This document shows, in pieces, positions 1 through 10,393 of a DNA stretch of 11,093 bases. Under the pieces are notes generated by a model that saw nothing but the letters and a program-made list of their open reading frames with translations, was not told the origin of the DNA and did not search any database. This stretch comes from a bacterium (GTDB lineage: Bacteria > CG2-30-53-67 > CG2-30-70-394), in assembly GCA_024278555.1 (NCBI GenBank), contig JAJRSX010000093.1, forward strand, positions 1-11,093. The letters are read 5' to 3'. The translations under genes were made by a program, and so were the position numbers. How positions within the stretch are numbered: position 1 is the stretch's first letter; each line of letters starts with the position of its first letter.

Positions 1-38
1 AGGGCCTTGAGATCTGCGTCTAACGCCATGTCTGTCAC
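1..38 (-). CDS. Possible start of an unidentified gene, cut by the window edge
   Basis: A purine-rich ribosome binding site, GGAGAAGGA, lies at 45-53 on the minus strand. Six bases after it is a GTG (36-38) opening a frame that stays open to the window edge and reads VTDMALDADLKA. An ATG at 27-29 in the same frame is a second start option, but it sits 15 bases from the ribosome binding site. Only about 12 codons are visible, so no function can be given. The plus-strand frame from base 1 to the TAG at 70-72 is also open, so the end of a convergent gene is an alternative reading. The bidirectional terminator at 67-107 would suit either arrangement. Confidence 0.35.
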   Translation of the reverse strand, partial: MTDMALDADLKA

Positions 39-66
39 CACCGTTCCTTCTCCAAAGTTGTTCCAT

Positions 67-107
67 AAATAGAAAAAGCACCTCCGGTTGAGGTGCTTTT
101 TCTATTT
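67..107. terminator. Perfect 18-bp bidirectional intrinsic terminator
   Basis: The arms at 67-84 and 90-107 are perfect inverted repeats around a 5-base loop (CGGTT on the plus strand). The core is AGCACCTC/GAGGTGCT, flanked by AAAAA on one side and TTTTTCTATTT on the other, so either RNA strand forms a GC-containing stem followed by a U-rich tail. On the minus strand it ends the transcript that carries tRNA-Ile2 and possibly the whole rpsU-rpoD operon. On the plus strand it could end a gene entering from the left. It is much more AT-rich than its surroundings. Confidence 0.9.
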
Positions 108-164
108 GCCGCGTGCGGAGGAGGTTGCTGCCCCCGCTCTCCGTGTTTTATGCGTACTCGCCAT
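102..164 (-). CDS. Possible 20-residue basic peptide between tRNA and terminator
   Basis: An ATG at 162-164 opens a 20-codon frame reading MASTHKTRRAGAATSSARGK. Its TAG at 102-104 lies inside the downstream terminator arm. A GGAGGT at 176-181 precedes it by 11 bases, which is slightly longer than ideal. The peptide is basic and low in complexity, and I recognise no family. A frame this short arises easily by chance, so this is only a candidate. If real, it would be translated from the 3' trailer of the tRNA transcript. Confidence 0.12.
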   Translation of the reverse strand: MASTHKTRRAGAATSSARGK

Positions 165-200
165 CGTCTCGCGCTACCTCCGTCTGGCTGCCGGCCCCTC

Positions 201-276
201 TGGTGGGCCCACCTGGATTCGAACCAGGGACCAACCGGTTATGAGCCGGCAGCTCTGACCGCTGAGCTATAGGCCC
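201..276 (-). tRNA. ileX: tRNA-Ile2, anticodon CAU (AUA decoder)
   Basis: A complete 76-base cloverleaf is visible on the minus strand. The acceptor arm GGGCCTA pairs with TGGGCCC (one G-T pair), and CCA is encoded at 201-203. The D arm is GCTC/GAGC, the anticodon stem GCCGG/CCGGT and the T arm CCTGG-TTCGAAT-CCAGG. The anticodon CAT is at 241-243 within the loop CTCATAA. CAU tRNAs may be initiator, elongator Met or Ile2. The short D loop (AGCGGTCA), the variable loop TGGTC and a normal first acceptor pair fit the Ile2 type best. Ile2 needs TilS to convert C34 to lysidine so that it reads AUA instead of AUG. Placement next to rpoD is also seen for ileX in Escherichia coli. Elongator Met is the main alternative. 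Confidence 0.85.
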
Positions 277-290
277 AGGCGAAAAGGGTG

Positions 291-321
291 GTTATTCTCG
301 TCCCTTTCCCGCCCAAGTCAA
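291..321 (-). promoter_or_regulatory. Candidate promoter for tRNA-Ile2
   Basis: On the minus strand a -35-like TTGACT (316-321) is followed, after a long 19-base spacer, by AATAAC (291-296), which matches four of six positions of TATAAT. The predicted start is about 7 bases before the mature tRNA 5' end at 276, a typical short tRNA leader. The spacer is longer than the ideal 17, so this is moderate evidence only. It would let the tRNA be made apart from rpoD read-through. Confidence 0.4.
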
Positions 322-325
322 GGCG

Positions 326-358
326 CGGGCGGCGGGGAGTGGCTCACCCCGCCGCCCG
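326..358 (-). other. Strong GC hairpin after the rpoD stop codon
   Basis: The arms at 326-337 and 347-358 form a perfect 12-bp, almost pure GC stem with a 9-base loop, starting 6 bases beyond the rpoD stop codon. No U tract follows on the minus strand, so it is not a standard intrinsic terminator. It could protect the 3' end of the rpoD message, pause polymerase or serve as a processing site between rpoD and the tRNA. It lies directly upstream of the tRNA -35 element. Confidence 0.6.
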
Positions 359-364
359 GCCGCT

Positions 365-2164
<1,800 letters not shown>

Positions 2165-2178
2165 ATGCAGTGTCTACC

Positions 2179-2259
2179 TCAAAAAGTGTCCGGCCCGGTT
2201 AGCGGGCGAAAGGGTTGAACGTAGTCGACAATCGCCGACCTGTCTACAATACCCGTCAT
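2179..2259 (-). CDS. Possible 26-residue linker ORF between dnaG and rpoD
   Basis: The ATG at 2257-2259 overlaps the dnaG stop as ATGA, after a run of eight A residues. The frame reads 26 codons (MTGIVDRSAIVDYV...PDTF) and ends at TGA 2179-2181, which overlaps the GAGGTAG ribosome binding site of rpoD. That geometry would suit a short translated bridge carrying ribosomes from dnaG to rpoD. Against it, codon choice is more AT-rich than in the neighbours, the only ribosome binding site-like sequence (GGGAAGG within dnaG) is 12 bases away, and no family is recognised. The same frame would also be reached by a slip on the A8 tract. Confidence 0.25.
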   Translation of the reverse strand: MTGIVDRSAIVDYVQPFRPLTGPDTF

Positions 2260-4028
2260 TTTTTTTCTGCGCCTTCCCAAATGAGGGTAGGCAGCGACGC
2301 AATCTCCTGGCGCAACACCTTCAACCGCTCCAACTCGCGGCGCAGCCGCGTCCGATCCGACGACGCCTCCGCCTCCATGAGCCGGCGTCGCGCCTCGCTC
2401 TCCTCCCACCGGAGGTGGTGGCGGCGCAGGGCACGCACCCAGTCGTTGAAGGTCGCAATGGGGTCCGGTAGGTGGGCGTACTCCTTAAGCACACGGCGTG
2501 CCAACTCACCGCTGATCTCGGGTGCGGCGTGGAGGAGACTGGCGAGGTGGTCGGTGGAGAGGCTCTCCGACGCCAACACCTCCGTCAGCAGATCGTGCAG
2601 CGGACCCGTCTCCAGATCGCGGTCCACCCTATGAGCTTTCAGGAAGGCAAACGATTCGGGGTGCTCGGTGAGAAACCACACCACCCCGTAGGCCGCCTCG
2701 GTCAGCGCGCCGCCGGCCGCCGGCGGGGCGACCGGCCGCCGGCGGGGCGCCGCGCCGCCGGCCAGGGCCGCCTCCACCTGGCCCACCGGGAGCTGGAAGG
2801 CGTCGGCCACGTGGGTAACGAAGAGGTGCCGCTCGGCCACGTCGCCGAGGCTGCGAGCGACCGGGAGGAGCTCGTGTAAGGCATTGAGCCGACTGGAGAG
2901 ATCTCTCCCCCCGGCCCGTTTGACCAGCTCCGCCACGGCGAACTCGAAGAGCGGCGTGGGCGCCTCCAGGCAGGCGGCCATCGCCTCAGCCCCCTGGCCG
3001 CGACACAGGGAGTCGGGGTCCTCCCCCGGGGGGAGGACGGTGACCACCACCCGCACCCCCTCGTTCACCGTCACCTCCAGACAACGCACCGCGGCGCGGA
3101 CCCCGGCGGCGTCGCCGTCGAAGAGCAGATGGATACGGCGCGAATACCGCTTCAGCCGCCGCACGTGGGCCCGGGTCAGGGCGGTCCCGAGGACCGCCAC
3201 CGTGTGGCCGAAGCCGGCGGCGTGGAGCGCCACCGCGTCCATGTACCCCTCCACCACCACGGTCTCGTTGCGGCGGCGAATCTCATTTTGCGACAGATGC
3301 AGGCCAAAGAGTGTCTCACCCTTGCGAAACAGCCGCGTCTCCGGAGAGTTGAGGTACTTCGCCTTTGCCTCCCCCAGGGCGCGGCCGCCAAAGGCGACCA
3401 CCCGACCCTCCGGATCGGTGATGGGGAAGGTGAGGCGGTCGCGAAAGCGGTCGTAGGCGCGCCCGTCCTCGCCCACCGCCACCACCCCGGCGGCCGCCGC
3501 CTCCGGCGGCTCCACCCCCTTGGCGGCGAGCGCCCGAACCAGGGCGGTGCCGGCGGGCGGGGCGTAGCCGATCCCGAACCGCTCGATCACCGCGTCGTCG
3601 AGGCCGCGGCCGCGGGCATAGGCGAGGCCGCGGCCGTCACCGGCGGTGAGCCAGTGGCGAAAGCAGCGCTGGGTCAGGTCGCACACCTCGCGCAGGCGGT
3701 CACGCTCATCCGCCACCCGCCGGTCGTGGGGGGTGGGAGGCCGCTCCGGCGGGATCCCGGCGCGCTTGGCGAGCTGCTCCAGGGCGGCGGGGAAGTCGAG
3801 GTTGTCGTAGCGCATCGCGAAGGTGAAGACGTCGCCGCCGACGCCGCAGCCGAAGCAGTGAAAGATCTGCTTGCTCGGGCTGACCGTGAACGACGGCGTC
3901 TTCTCCTGGTGGAAGGGGCAGAGGGCCGCGTAGTCGCGTCCCTGCCGCTTGAGGGCCACCACCTCGCCCACCACCTCGACGATGTCGGTGGCCTCGCGCA
4001 CCCGGTCGATGTAGGCGCGGTCGCTCAC
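2256..4028 (-). CDS. dnaG: DNA primase DnaG
   Basis: The 590-residue product (E. coli DnaG has 581) synthesises RNA primers at the replication fork with DnaB helicase. It opens with the CHC2 zinc-binding domain, with ligands Cys37, His40, Cys58 and Cys61. The RNA polymerase-like core contains ERFGIGYAP (149-157) and the basic stretch around ETRLFRKGETLFGL. The TOPRIM domain has EGYMD (260-264) and DGD (304-306), the acidic residues that bind metal. The C-terminal part (about 440-590) is the helicase-binding region, which is diverged. The GTG start at 4026-4028 overlaps the mutS2 stop as GTGA and places the zinc finger at its normal distance from the N-terminus, so translational coupling is likely. 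The frame is open further upstream, but that stretch lies inside mutS2 and has no primase similarity. The gene ends in GAA AAA AAA TGA, a slippery A8 tract. Confidence 0.97.
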   Translation of the reverse strand: MSDRAYIDRVREATDIVEVVGEVVALKRQGRDYAALCPFHQEKTPSFTVSPSKQIFHCFGCGVGGDVFTFAMRYDNLDFPAALEQLAKRAGIPPERPPTPHDRRVADERDRLREVCDLTQRCFRHWLTAGDGRGLAYARGRGLDDAVIERFGIGYAPPAGTALVRALAAKGVEPPEAAAAGVVAVGEDGRAYDRFRDRLTFPITDPEGRVVAFGGRALGEAKAKYLNSPETRLFRKGETLFGLHLSQNEIRRRNETVVVEGYMDAVALHAAGFGHTVAVLGTALTRAHVRRLKRYSRRIHLLFDGDAAGVRAAVRCLEVTVNEGVRVVVTVLPPGEDPDSLCRGQGAEAMAACLEAPTPLFEFAVAELVKRAGGRDLSSRLNALHELLPVARSLGDVAERHLFVTHVADAFQLPVGQVEAALAGGAAPRRRPVAPPAAGGALTEAAYGVVWFLTEHPESFAFLKAHRVDRDLETGPLHDLLTEVLASESLSTDHLASLLHAAPEISGELARRVLKEYAHLPDPIATFNDWVRALRRHHLRWEESEARRRLMEAEASSDRTRLRRELERLKVLRQEIASLPTLIWEGAEKK

Positions 4029-6421
4029 CCCTTGCCCCCGAAGGAGACGCAGGTCACCCCGTCGCCGCCCTCCTCGGGGCGCGGGTGGTGGAAGGAGGCG
4101 ACCGCCGGGTGGTCGGTCAGGACCGCCGCCACCATCCGCTTGAGGATCCCCTCGCCGTGGCCGTGGACGATCTCCACCGTGGCGAGGTCCGCCAGGACAC
4201 AGCCGTCCAGGTAGCGCACCAGCCGCTCCCTCGCCTCTCCCTCCCGCAGGCCAATCAGCTCCAGGCGGGTGGAGAGGTCGGCGGGGGGCGGCGGCAGGAC
4301 GACCCGCGGCGCCTCCCGGACCCGACCGCGCGACGGCAGGAGGTCGTCGGCGGCGACGGTGAGCCGGCGGCCGGCCACCGCCACCTGCCAGCGACCCCGG
4401 CGCGCCCCGATGACCTCGCCCTCCACCCCGAGGGAGCGCAACCGCACCGGCAGCCCCGGCCTGAGCGTGGCCGCGTCGATCGGCGCCTCCTCCGGTGGGG
4501 CCTCCTCCTCGGGGGCGAGGGCGGCGAGGCGCGCCTCCGCCCGCCGCCGTACCGCCGCCACCGCCCCCGGCCCCGACACCCCCGCGGTCGCCGTCCCCGC
4601 GGTCGGCGTCCCCGGGATCCCCCCCCCAGGGGTCGGCGCGGCCGTACGCCGCTGTCGCTTCAGGGCGCGGCGGGTCTCGTTCATCAGGCGGGCCAGCTCG
4701 CGCCGCTTCTCCGCCACCTCCTCGCCCCACGCCCGCTGCAGCTCCCGTCGTCGCGCCGCCAGGGCCGCCTCGGCCGCGGCCAGCCGATCGCCCGCCGCCG
4801 CCACCTTCGCCTCGGCCGCGGCGAGGCGCGCCTCGCGGGAGGCGAGCTCCTCCCACAGCCGCTCCACCGCCACCGCGCCGCCGCCCATCAGCGCCTCGGT
4901 GCGTGCCACCAGGGGCTCGGGGAGGCCGAAGGCGCGGGCGGTGGTCAGGGTCTCGCTGCCGCCCGGGGCGCCGACCACAAAGCGGTAGGTGGGGGCGTGG
5001 CGGTCGGCGTCGAAGAGGACGTGGCCGTTGACCATGTGCGGGGTGGACTCCGCCAGCACCTTCAAGGGAGTCAGGTGGGTGGTGGCGACCACCACCCCGC
5101 CGCCGTCGACCACCCACTCGATCGCCGCCACCGCCAGGGCGGCGCCCGCCTGCGGCTCGGTGTGCGAGCCCACCTCATCCAGCAGCACCAGCCAGCCGGG
5201 ACGCGGCCGGGCGGTCAGCTCCGCCAGCCGCGCCACCTGGGCGGAAAACGACGAGTGGCCGGTGGCGATCTCCTGGTGGTCACCGAGGTGGCAGAAGACC
5301 CCGGCCACCGGACCGATGCGGCTCCCCTCACCCACGGGAGGCAGGAGGCCGCAGCGGACCATCACCACCGCCAGCCCCGCCGCCTGCAACAGGGCCGTCT
5401 TGCCCCCGTGGTTGGCGCCGGAGACCACCACCGCGGCGGTCTCGCCGCCAAGGGCCAGGTCATTGGCCACCACCCCCTCGACCCCGAGCTCCAAGACCAG
5501 GAGGGGGTGGCGGAGGGCGCGCAGGTCGATGTGTGCCTCCCTCTCCCGCTCGGGCAGGCGCCCCCCCACCGCGGCGGCCAGGGCGGCGGCCCCGCGGCGA
5601 CGGTCGAGCAGGGTCGCCACCGCGCGCGCCGCGCTCACCTCGGCGAGCAGGTTGCGCAGCCGCTGGTTGAGCTCCGCCAGGAGCCGTTGCTCCTCCGCGC
5701 CGATCGCCAGGGCCGCCTCCGCCACCTGGTTGTTGCGGTCCACCAGGGAGTGGGGCTCGACAAAGAGGGTCTGGCCGCTCTTCGAGCGGTCGTGGAGGAT
5801 GCCGCCGAGCCTGCCTGCCTGGCTCGCCCGCAGGGGCACCACGTAGCGGTCCCCGCGCACCGTCACCCACGCCTCCGCCACCGCCTCCTCGTTCGCCGGG
5901 TCGTGGAGGAGCGCCTCGGCGTGGCTCCGTGCCGCCCCCCGGCGCTCCTTGTAGCGGCGATGCAACCGGGAGAGCTCCGGGGTGGCGTCCTCGCGCACCC
6001 GCCCTTCGGCGTCGACCGTCCGGCCGACCTCCCTCCCGAGTCGATCCAGCTCCCCCCACGCCACCGTCGCCACGCCCCCCGGCAGCCACCCCCCCGCGTC
6101 GGGCAGCGAGCGGCCGAGGCCCCCGAGGCCTACCAGATAGCCGCCGAGCCGCGCCAGCGGCTCGCCGACAAGGTCGTGGCCGGCGCCCACCTCCGCCACC
6201 GCCGCCGCCACCCCGGCGTCGTCGGGGATCGCCAGGTCGGCGCCGGTGGCCCGCCAAGCAGCCAGGCCATCCACCGCCGCCGCCTCCGCCCACGCCTCCT
6301 CCCAGGTGGAAAGGGGGGCCAGGCGACGCGCCTCACCGCGCCCCGAGGCGCTCGCGCAGCGAGCCGCCAGGGCCTCGCGCAGGCGATCGACACCGAGGAG
6401 CCGGAGGGTCGTCTCATCCAT
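4025..6421 (-). CDS. mutS2: MutS2 family ATPase with C-terminal Smr domain
   Basis: The 798-residue product matches the MutS2 family in length and layout. The MutS core leads to a Walker A motif GANHGGKT (335-342), a switch region GDHQEIATGHSSFSAQV (381-397) and Walker B LVLLDEVGSH (411-420). A coiled-coil rich in Ala, Glu and Arg (about 520-590), a Pro/Gly/Ala linker (595-620), a small beta domain (about 653-700) and an Smr domain (718-798, with HGHGEG at 753-758) follow. MutS2 proteins act on recombination intermediates or, in some bacteria, on collided ribosomes; they lack the mismatch-reading domain of MutS. Several motifs are atypical: Walker A has A where P is usual, Walker B continues SHTEP instead of GTDP-like residues, and the Smr motif usually written LDLRG or LDLHG reads LELIG. 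The ATG at 6419-6421 has no ribosome binding site. The gene sits between yqeY and dnaG and overlaps dnaG by 4 bases. Confidence 0.93.
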   Translation of the reverse strand: MDETTLRLLGVDRLREALAARCASASGRGEARRLAPLSTWEEAWAEAAAVDGLAAWRATGADLAIPDDAGVAAAVAEVGAGHDLVGEPLARLGGYLVGLGGLGRSLPDAGGWLPGGVATVAWGELDRLGREVGRTVDAEGRVREDATPELSRLHRRYKERRGAARSHAEALLHDPANEEAVAEAWVTVRGDRYVVPLRASQAGRLGGILHDRSKSGQTLFVEPHSLVDRNNQVAEAALAIGAEEQRLLAELNQRLRNLLAEVSAARAVATLLDRRRGAAALAAAVGGRLPEREREAHIDLRALRHPLLVLELGVEGVVANDLALGGETAAVVVSGANHGGKTALLQAAGLAVVMVRCGLLPPVGEGSRIGPVAGVFCHLGDHQEIATGHSSFSAQVARLAELTARPRPGWLVLLDEVGSHTEPQAGAALAVAAIEWVVDGGGVVVATTHLTPLKVLAESTPHMVNGHVLFDADRHAPTYRFVVGAPGGSETLTTARAFGLPEPLVARTEALMGGGAVAVERLWEELASREARLAAAEAKVAAAGDRLAAAEAALAARRRELQRAWGEEVAEKRRELARLMNETRRALKRQRRTAAPTPGGGIPGTPTAGTATAGVSGPGAVAAVRRRAEARLAALAPEEEAPPEEAPIDAATLRPGLPVRLRSLGVEGEVIGARRGRWQVAVAGRRLTVAADDLLPSRGRVREAPRVVLPPPPADLSTRLELIGLREGEARERLVRYLDGCVLADLATVEIVHGHGEGILKRMVAAVLTDHPAVASFHHPRPEEGGDGVTCVSFGGKG

Positions 6422-6436
6422 GGCGCGGGAGGATAG

Positions 6437-6467
6437 CGCGGACGGCAGATAGAAAGGGCCGTCCGCG
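6437..6467 (-). promoter_or_regulatory. Hairpin in the mutS2 leader
   Basis: The arms at 6437-6446 and 6458-6467 form a perfect 10-bp stem with an 11-base loop, ending 15 bases before the mutS2 start codon. There is no purine-rich ribosome binding site between stem and ATG; the sequence there is GCTATCCTCCCGCGCC. TATCCT in that stretch resembles a -10 element 8 bases before the ATG, which would give a leaderless message, but no -35 match accompanies it. Whether the hairpin limits entry or is a cleavage site cannot be decided from sequence. Confidence 0.4.
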
Positions 6468-6583
6468 GACCGAAAGGAGAAAACCACGTCGGCAGGTCTC
6501 CCGAGCCGCCTGCATGGCTGACAGGCGCCCAGACCCATCTGCCCCTTACGCCCCCCCGTGTCCCCCGTGGTAAAGAGGCCTTC

Positions 6584-6602
6584 CGGGCCCAGCGCCGGCC
6601 CG
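6584..6602 (-). other. Small hairpin after yqeY
   Basis: CGGGCC (6584-6589) pairs with GGCCCG (6597-6602) around a 7-base loop, 14 bases beyond the yqeY stop codon. On the minus strand it is followed by GGAAGGCCTCTTTACC, which has only a short T run, so at best it is a weak or leaky terminator. Together with the mutS2 leader hairpin it marks the 195-bp gap as the loosest junction inside the operon. Confidence 0.35.
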
Positions 6603-6616
6603 ACCGTGCCGATGGA

Positions 6617-7063
6617 TTACCCCAGCCGCTGGCGCACCAGGGCGTTGACCTGCTTGCCGTCGGCGCGGCCCGCCACCTTCGGCATCACCGCCTGCATCAC
6701 CTTGCCGAGGTTGCTCCGCTCCTGCTCGTCCATCTCGGCGAGGGCCGCATCGATCAGGGCGACCACCTCCGCCTCCGAGAGCTGCGCCGGGAGGTACGGC
6801 TCGATGATCGCGATCTCCCCCTCCTCGGCCGCGGCACGCTCCTCCGCGCCCGCGCTCCGGTACTGGCTGGCGGCCTCCCGCCGCCGCTTTACCGCCCGGG
6901 TGAGGACGGCCAGGGCCTCGTCGTCGGAGAGGTCGTGGCCGGCGGCGATCTGGGCGTTTTGAAGGTCGGCGCGGACCATGCGCAGGACCCCCACCCGCTC
7001 CCTCTCCCGCGCCTTCATCGCCTGCTTGAGGTCGGCGAAGATCTGCTCTGCCACGGCGCCCAT
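6617..7063 (-). CDS. yqeY: GatB/YqeY domain protein
   Basis: The 148-residue protein consists of a single GatB/YqeY-type domain: an N-terminal helical part with VGVLRMVRADLQNAQI, then EIAIIEPYLPAQLSEAEV, then NLGKVMQAVMPKVAGRADGKQVNALV. The last part resembles the tail domain of the amidotransferase subunit GatB, which contacts tRNA. The function of stand-alone YqeY proteins is not established; tRNA binding is an inference from the GatB tail. The ATG at 7061-7063 lies 13 bp after the rpsU stop and has no clear ribosome binding site (GCCGCAAGACCGCC), so translation probably depends on ribosomes finishing rpsU. Gene order rpsU-yqeY upstream of dnaG is common in proteobacteria. Confidence 0.93.
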   Translation of the reverse strand: MGAVAEQIFADLKQAMKARERERVGVLRMVRADLQNAQIAAGHDLSDDEALAVLTRAVKRRREAASQYRSAGAEERAAAEEGEIAIIEPYLPAQLSEAEVVALIDAALAEMDEQERSNLGKVMQAVMPKVAGRADGKQVNALVRQRLG

Positions 7064-7076
7064 GGCGGTCTTGCGG

Positions 7077-7283
7077 CTACCGCGACTGCTGGCGGGCGCG
7101 CCGCTCCATCTTGGCGAGTCGCTTCCGTGCCGCGATCGCCTTGTGCTTCTTCCTCACCGAAGGCTTCTCGTAGTACTCCCGCTTGCGCAGCTCGGCCATC
7201 AGGCCGCTCTTCTCGCACTGCTTCTTGAAGCGGCGGATCGCCCCTTCAAAGTGGTCGCCGTCTTTGAGTTTGATGCCAAGCAT
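7077..7283 (-). CDS. rpsU: Small ribosomal subunit protein S21 (bS21)
   Basis: The 68-residue basic protein belongs to the S21 family (E. coli S21 has 71 residues). It shows the conserved core [21 protein letters not shown], then [13 protein letters not shown] and a lysine/arginine-rich tail. S21 sits on the platform of the 30S subunit near the 3' end of 16S rRNA and helps translation initiation. The ATG at 7281-7283 was chosen because GGAGG ends 4-5 bases upstream and because the family begins here; an open extension to 7361 has no S21 similarity. It is the first gene of the macromolecular-synthesis operon, about 45 bases behind a strong promoter, and is followed at once by yqeY. Confidence 0.97.
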   Translation of the reverse strand: MLGIKLKDGDHFEGAIRRFKKQCEKSGLMAELRKREYYEKPSVRKKHKAIAARKRLAKMERRARQQSR

Positions 7284-7332
7284 CGAGCCTCCGGTAACAG
7301 GGTCCTGGGTCTTGTCGAAAAACGGGCTGGGA

Positions 7333-7361
7333 ACTGTAGTGACCCGCCTGCGAGGTGTCAA
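7333..7361 (-). promoter_or_regulatory. Strong sigma-70-type promoter of the rpsU operon
   Basis: On the minus strand a perfect TTGACA (7356-7361) is separated by exactly 17 bases from TACAGT (7333-7338), which matches TATAAT at four positions. The expected transcription start is near 7326, giving a leader of about 40-45 bases before rpsU. This is the best promoter match in the window and would drive rpsU-yqeY-mutS2-dnaG-rpoD. Since rpoD encodes the sigma factor that reads such promoters, positive feedback on the operon is plausible. The short leader shows no large hairpin. Confidence 0.85.
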
Positions 7362-7630
7362 ACCGAAACGCGCCCATTATCGTCAGCTCCACCTGCTGCC
7401 CGCCGGACAACCCCACCGTGGAAGCGGTGACTTGGTGGGGAATTTCCCGGCGACGGCGTTGACCCCGAGGGGCGGTCTCCGTGGCCGTCAGGATTCCGTG
7501 GAGATCTGCGGATCACCCCCGCCTTCCTGGCCGCTACCCTCCCTCGCTCCACCGCCGGTGACGCCATCCCCCCGGTCCGGCTCCCCCCTCTCTACCCTTC
7601 TGCTTCCTACAGCTTTCCGTCGGTGGCCCT
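7362..7630. other. Non-coding region between guaB repeat and rpsU promoter
   Basis: About 270 bases hold no convincing gene. A 69-codon minus frame at 7358-7567 is low in complexity and ends inside the rpsU -35 element. Structure visible here includes CCCCACC/GGTGGGG (7411-7417 and 7434-7440), which competes with CACCG/CGGTG (7414-7418 and 7425-7429). A polypyrimidine stretch lies at about 7582-7618 on the plus strand. A GATAAT at 7376-7381 (minus) resembles a -10 element but has no -35 partner at the right distance. I see no known RNA family. Confidence 0.5.
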
Positions 7631-7713
7631 ATCAGCATCTCATCGGCCCGGAGGGCCGCCCTTCCCCCACCCCCATCCCTCACTCCCCATCCCCGGGCGC
7701 GCGCAGCGCGCCC
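7631..7713 (-). repeat. REP-like two-hairpin element behind guaB (copy A)
   Basis: Reading on the minus strand directly after the guaB stop, there is a perfect 8-bp hairpin GGGCGCGC-TGC-GCGCGCCC (7695-7713). A G-rich box contains GTGAGGGATGGGGG (about 7659-7694). A second perfect hairpin CGGCCC-TCC-GGGCCG (7644-7658) follows, then ATGAGATGCTGAT. The same order and much of the same sequence recur behind galE, where the second hairpin is CAGCCC-AGC-GGGCTG, so one base pair has changed on both arms. No U tract follows either hairpin. It may act as the 3' end of the guaB message or be a dispersed mobile repeat. Confidence 0.7.
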
Positions 7714-10189
<2,476 letters not shown>

Positions 10190-10238
10190 GGGGATCTCTC
10201 GGGGGGAGTGGTGCGGCGTTTGGGAAGGGTGGCTGAAT

Positions 10239-10310
10239 GGGGTGAGGGCGGGGCGTTGGGTGAGGGATGGGGGGTGAGGGGGTGGTGCCGGCCTGCGGCC
10301 GGCGATGATC
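10239..10310 (+). repeat. Inverted REP-like element upstream of galU (copy C)
   Basis: On the plus strand GGGTGAGGG occurs three times (10239-10248, 10258-10266, 10271-10280), and the middle one extends to GGGTGAGGGATGGGGG (10258-10273). That 16-mer is an exact inverted match to 10427-10442 in the element behind galE. A perfect 7-bp hairpin GCCGGCC-TGC-GGCCGGC (10287-10303) and GATGATC follow, in the same order as in the other copies. A further GGATGAGGGG lies at 10331-10340. This copy lies in the galU leader, facing the opposite way. Confidence 0.6.
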
Positions 10311-10393
10311 CTCGGCTCGCTTGGCTCGCGGGATGAGGGGTGGGGGGCCGGTCGGCCACTGCGCGGCCGGAGGTCTGTTTCGTGGGTGCTTCC

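Noticed and set aside
4029-5117. Upstream extension of the dnaG reading frame inside mutS2
   Set aside because: The extra residues are low-complexity Gly/Arg/Ala/Pro and overlap the well-supported mutS2 coding sequence; the primase zinc finger starts at the normal distance from the GTG at 4028.
4085-6436. Long plus-strand open frame antisense to mutS2 (783 codons)
   Set aside because: Its product is rich in Arg, Gly, His and Pro without any family motif and mirrors the codon bias of a clear GC-rich gene on the other strand.
7376-7381. GATAAT as a second -10 element upstream of rpsU
   Set aside because: No -35-like hexamer is present 16-18 bases upstream, and the TGAC before it does not fit the extended -10 spacing.
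7358-7567. 69-codon minus-strand frame upstream of rpsU
   Set aside because: It is a low-complexity Arg/Gly/Ser/Pro product with no family resemblance, and its stop codon lies in the rpsU -35 element. Probably non-coding.
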